From contig JAURDG010000071.1 of NCBI GenBank assembly GCA_030828025.1, positions 1 to 6,789 of the forward strand: 6,789 nucleotides of DNA, given 5' to 3'. This document shows positions 5,660 through 6,789 of this stretch, piece by piece. The position numbers and the translations under genes were made by a program. How positions within the stretch are numbered: position 1 is the first letter of the stretch; each line of letters starts with the position of its first letter. Source of the DNA: Flavobacteriaceae bacterium (lineage in GTDB: Bacteria > Bacteroidota > Bacteroidia > Flavobacteriales > Flavobacteriaceae). The notes below the pieces were generated by a model that worked only from the letters and a program-made list of their open reading frames with translations, ran no database searches and was not told where the DNA came from.

Positions 5660-6573
5660 TGAGCAAACCCTCGTTGTTTCGCATTTGGGTTTCGGCGGCA
5701 CGCTTTCGTACGCTACCGCTTTCGGTGGCGGGAATTGTTGTAGGAAATGCACTTGCAGTAGATCAAAATTCTTTTTCTTGGGGGCTTTTTGGCTGCACCT
5801 TGCTGACGGCTGTTGCTTTTCAAATTTTGTCCAATTTTGCCAACGACTACGGCGATGGTATCAAAGGAACCGATAACGAGCAACGAATAGGTCCCAAACG
5901 AGTATTGCAACAGCAATTGTTGTCGCATAAAGCGCTTTTTCGAGGAATTATACTCACGGCAATTATTAGTTTAGGATTGGCTGTTACCACCATTTTATTG
6001 GCCTTTGGCGCAGACCAACTGGCAAACAGTTTGTTGTTTTTGGGACTTGCCCTAGCAGCTATCGTAGCAGCATACAAATACACCGCAGGAACGGGTGCTT
6101 ATGGTTACCACGCTATGGGCGATGTGTTTGTGTTCTTGTTTTTTGGGTTCTTGGCGGTTTGCGGAGCCTATTATGTACAAAACAAAGCACTAAACGCATC
6201 TGTTTGGTGGATGGCGTCGGCTTTGGGTTTTTTGAGTGTTGGTGTGCTAAATTTGAACAATATGCGGGACATTGAAAACGACACCGCCGTAGGCAAAAAA
6301 ACAGTGGCTGCCATTTTGGGGCTCAATGCCGCCAAAAAATACCACGCCTTGCTTCTTCTGGCAGGAATTATCTGTTTGAGTATTGGGTTAATCATGGTGG
6401 CGAATAGCTATTGGCAGTACCTGCCGCTTTTGGTTATTATTCCTTTGGGAATACAAATGGTCAAAACAACAGGCGTGAAAAAGCATGCCGATTTCGATGC
6501 CTTACTGAAGCCTTTGGCCATCACCACGTTTATGCTAAGTTTGATGGTTTTTGCCACGCAATACTCTTTTTGA
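5659..6573 (+). CDS. menA: 1,4-dihydroxy-2-naphthoate polyprenyltransferase
   Basis: An integral membrane UbiA-family prenyltransferase that joins DHNA to a polyprenyl diphosphate and releases CO2 to give demethylmenaquinone. The 304 residues are the usual length and strongly hydrophobic, with about eight or nine likely membrane helices. The first Asp-rich motif is NFANDYGDGIKGTD (59-72), with Asp63, Asp66 and Asp72. The second is NLNNMRDIENDTAVGKKT (198-215), with Asp204 and Asp208. Both bind Mg2+-diphosphate in the family. The start is GTG at 5659, overlapping the menB TAG by one base (TAGTG); the N-terminus MSKPSLFRIWVSAARFRTLP fits the family. The stop TGA overlaps the menC ATG by one base (TGATG). 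Position between menB and menC supports MenA over other UbiA enzymes. Confidence 0.95.
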   Translation: MSKPSLFRIWVSAARFRTLPLSVAGIVVGNALAVDQNSFSWGLFGCTLLTAVAFQILSNFANDYGDGIKGTDNEQRIGPKRVLQQQLLSHKALFRGIILTAIISLGLAVTTILLAFGADQLANSLLFLGLALAAIVAAYKYTAGTGAYGYHAMGDVFVFLFFGFLAVCGAYYVQNKALNASVWWMASALGFLSVGVLNLNNMRDIENDTAVGKKTVAAILGLNAAKKYHALLLLAGIICLSIGLIMVANSYWQYLPLLVIIPLGIQMVKTTGVKKHADFDALLKPLAITTFMLSLMVFATQYSF

Positions 6574-6789
6574 TGGAAGTACATTTTAAAAAATACACCC
6601 TTAATTTTAAACGTCCTAGTGGAACGTCAAGGGGTGTGCTGCGCCAAAAAGAGACCTACTTTATAGAACTAAAAGATGGCGATCGACTTGGCGTGGGCGA
6701 ATGTGGCTTATTTCGTGGATTGAGCGTTGATGATGTGCCTCATTTTGAAGAGCAATTGACTGCCGTTTGCAAAGCATTGCAACAAAACA
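6573..6789 (+). CDS. menC: o-Succinylbenzoate synthase, N-terminal part (runs off the window)
   Basis: MenC is an enolase-superfamily enzyme that dehydrates SHCHC to o-succinylbenzoate, the step after MenD and MenH. An ATG at 6573, overlapping the menA stop (TGATG), opens a frame of 72 codons to the window end. It begins MEVHFKKYTLNFKRPSGTSR and includes GVGECGLFRGLSVDD (40-54). This is the capping-domain N-terminus of flavobacterial MenC, with the family GECG/GE-P type loop. The catalytic barrel with its Lys and metal-binding Asp/Glu residues lies outside the window and cannot be checked. Gene order and translational coupling support the call. A generic mandelate racemase/enolase-family epimerase is the alternative, but is unlikely in this context. 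Confidence 0.88.
   Translation, partial: MEVHFKKYTLNFKRPSGTSRGVLRQKETYFIELKDGDRLGVGECGLFRGLSVDDVPHFEEQLTAVCKALQQN

Noticed and set aside
1..6789. CRISPR arrays, tRNA or rRNA genes, attachment sites, tandem repeats.
   Set aside because: No regularly spaced repeats, cloverleaf-like or rRNA-like segments were seen on either strand.

Overview
The window looks like chromosomal DNA from a member of the Bacteroidota, most likely the Flavobacteriia. The EF-G, S7, S12 and menaquinone proteins read like flavobacterial family members. The promoters fit the Bacteroidota consensus (TTG, about 19-22 bases, then TAnnTTTG), and gene starts have A-rich leaders without clear Shine-Dalgarno sequences. Assignments come from reading the sequence; no database search was run.

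Left part, minus strand (1-1711): the head of the str ribosomal operon in the order rpsL (S12), rpsG (S7), fusA (EF-G). A textbook promoter lies upstream of rpsL, a short hairpin sits at the predicted 5' end of the mRNA, and a perfect 7-bp hairpin lies between rpsL and rpsG. fusA is abnormal. It reads as ordinary EF-G for 222 codons and then hits a TAG inside the G' subdomain. Beyond it lie 116 very AT-rich bases (22 G+C) with no EF-G similarity in any frame. They carry the start of an unrelated open frame that runs off the window. fusA is normally essential and single in this operon, so this is a mobile-element or intron insertion, a rearrangement, or an assembly join. It is the most interesting feature here.

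Middle (1712-1949): a 238-base divergent intergenic region holding the str promoter on the minus strand and a partial promoter for the men genes on the plus strand.

Right part, plus strand (1950-6789): a menaquinone (vitamin K2) cluster, menF, menD, menB, menA and the start of menC. MenF makes isochorismate from chorismate. MenD adds a succinyl group from 2-oxoglutarate to give SEPHCHC. MenC later forms o-succinylbenzoate. MenB closes the naphthoate ring after CoA activation by MenE, which is not in the window. MenA prenylates DHNA in the membrane. The last genes are tightly packed: a 10-base gap for menD-menB and 1-base stop/start overlaps for menB-menA and menA-menC. A second consensus promoter sits almost on top of the menD start codon, which suggests a leaderless or near-leaderless menD mRNA.
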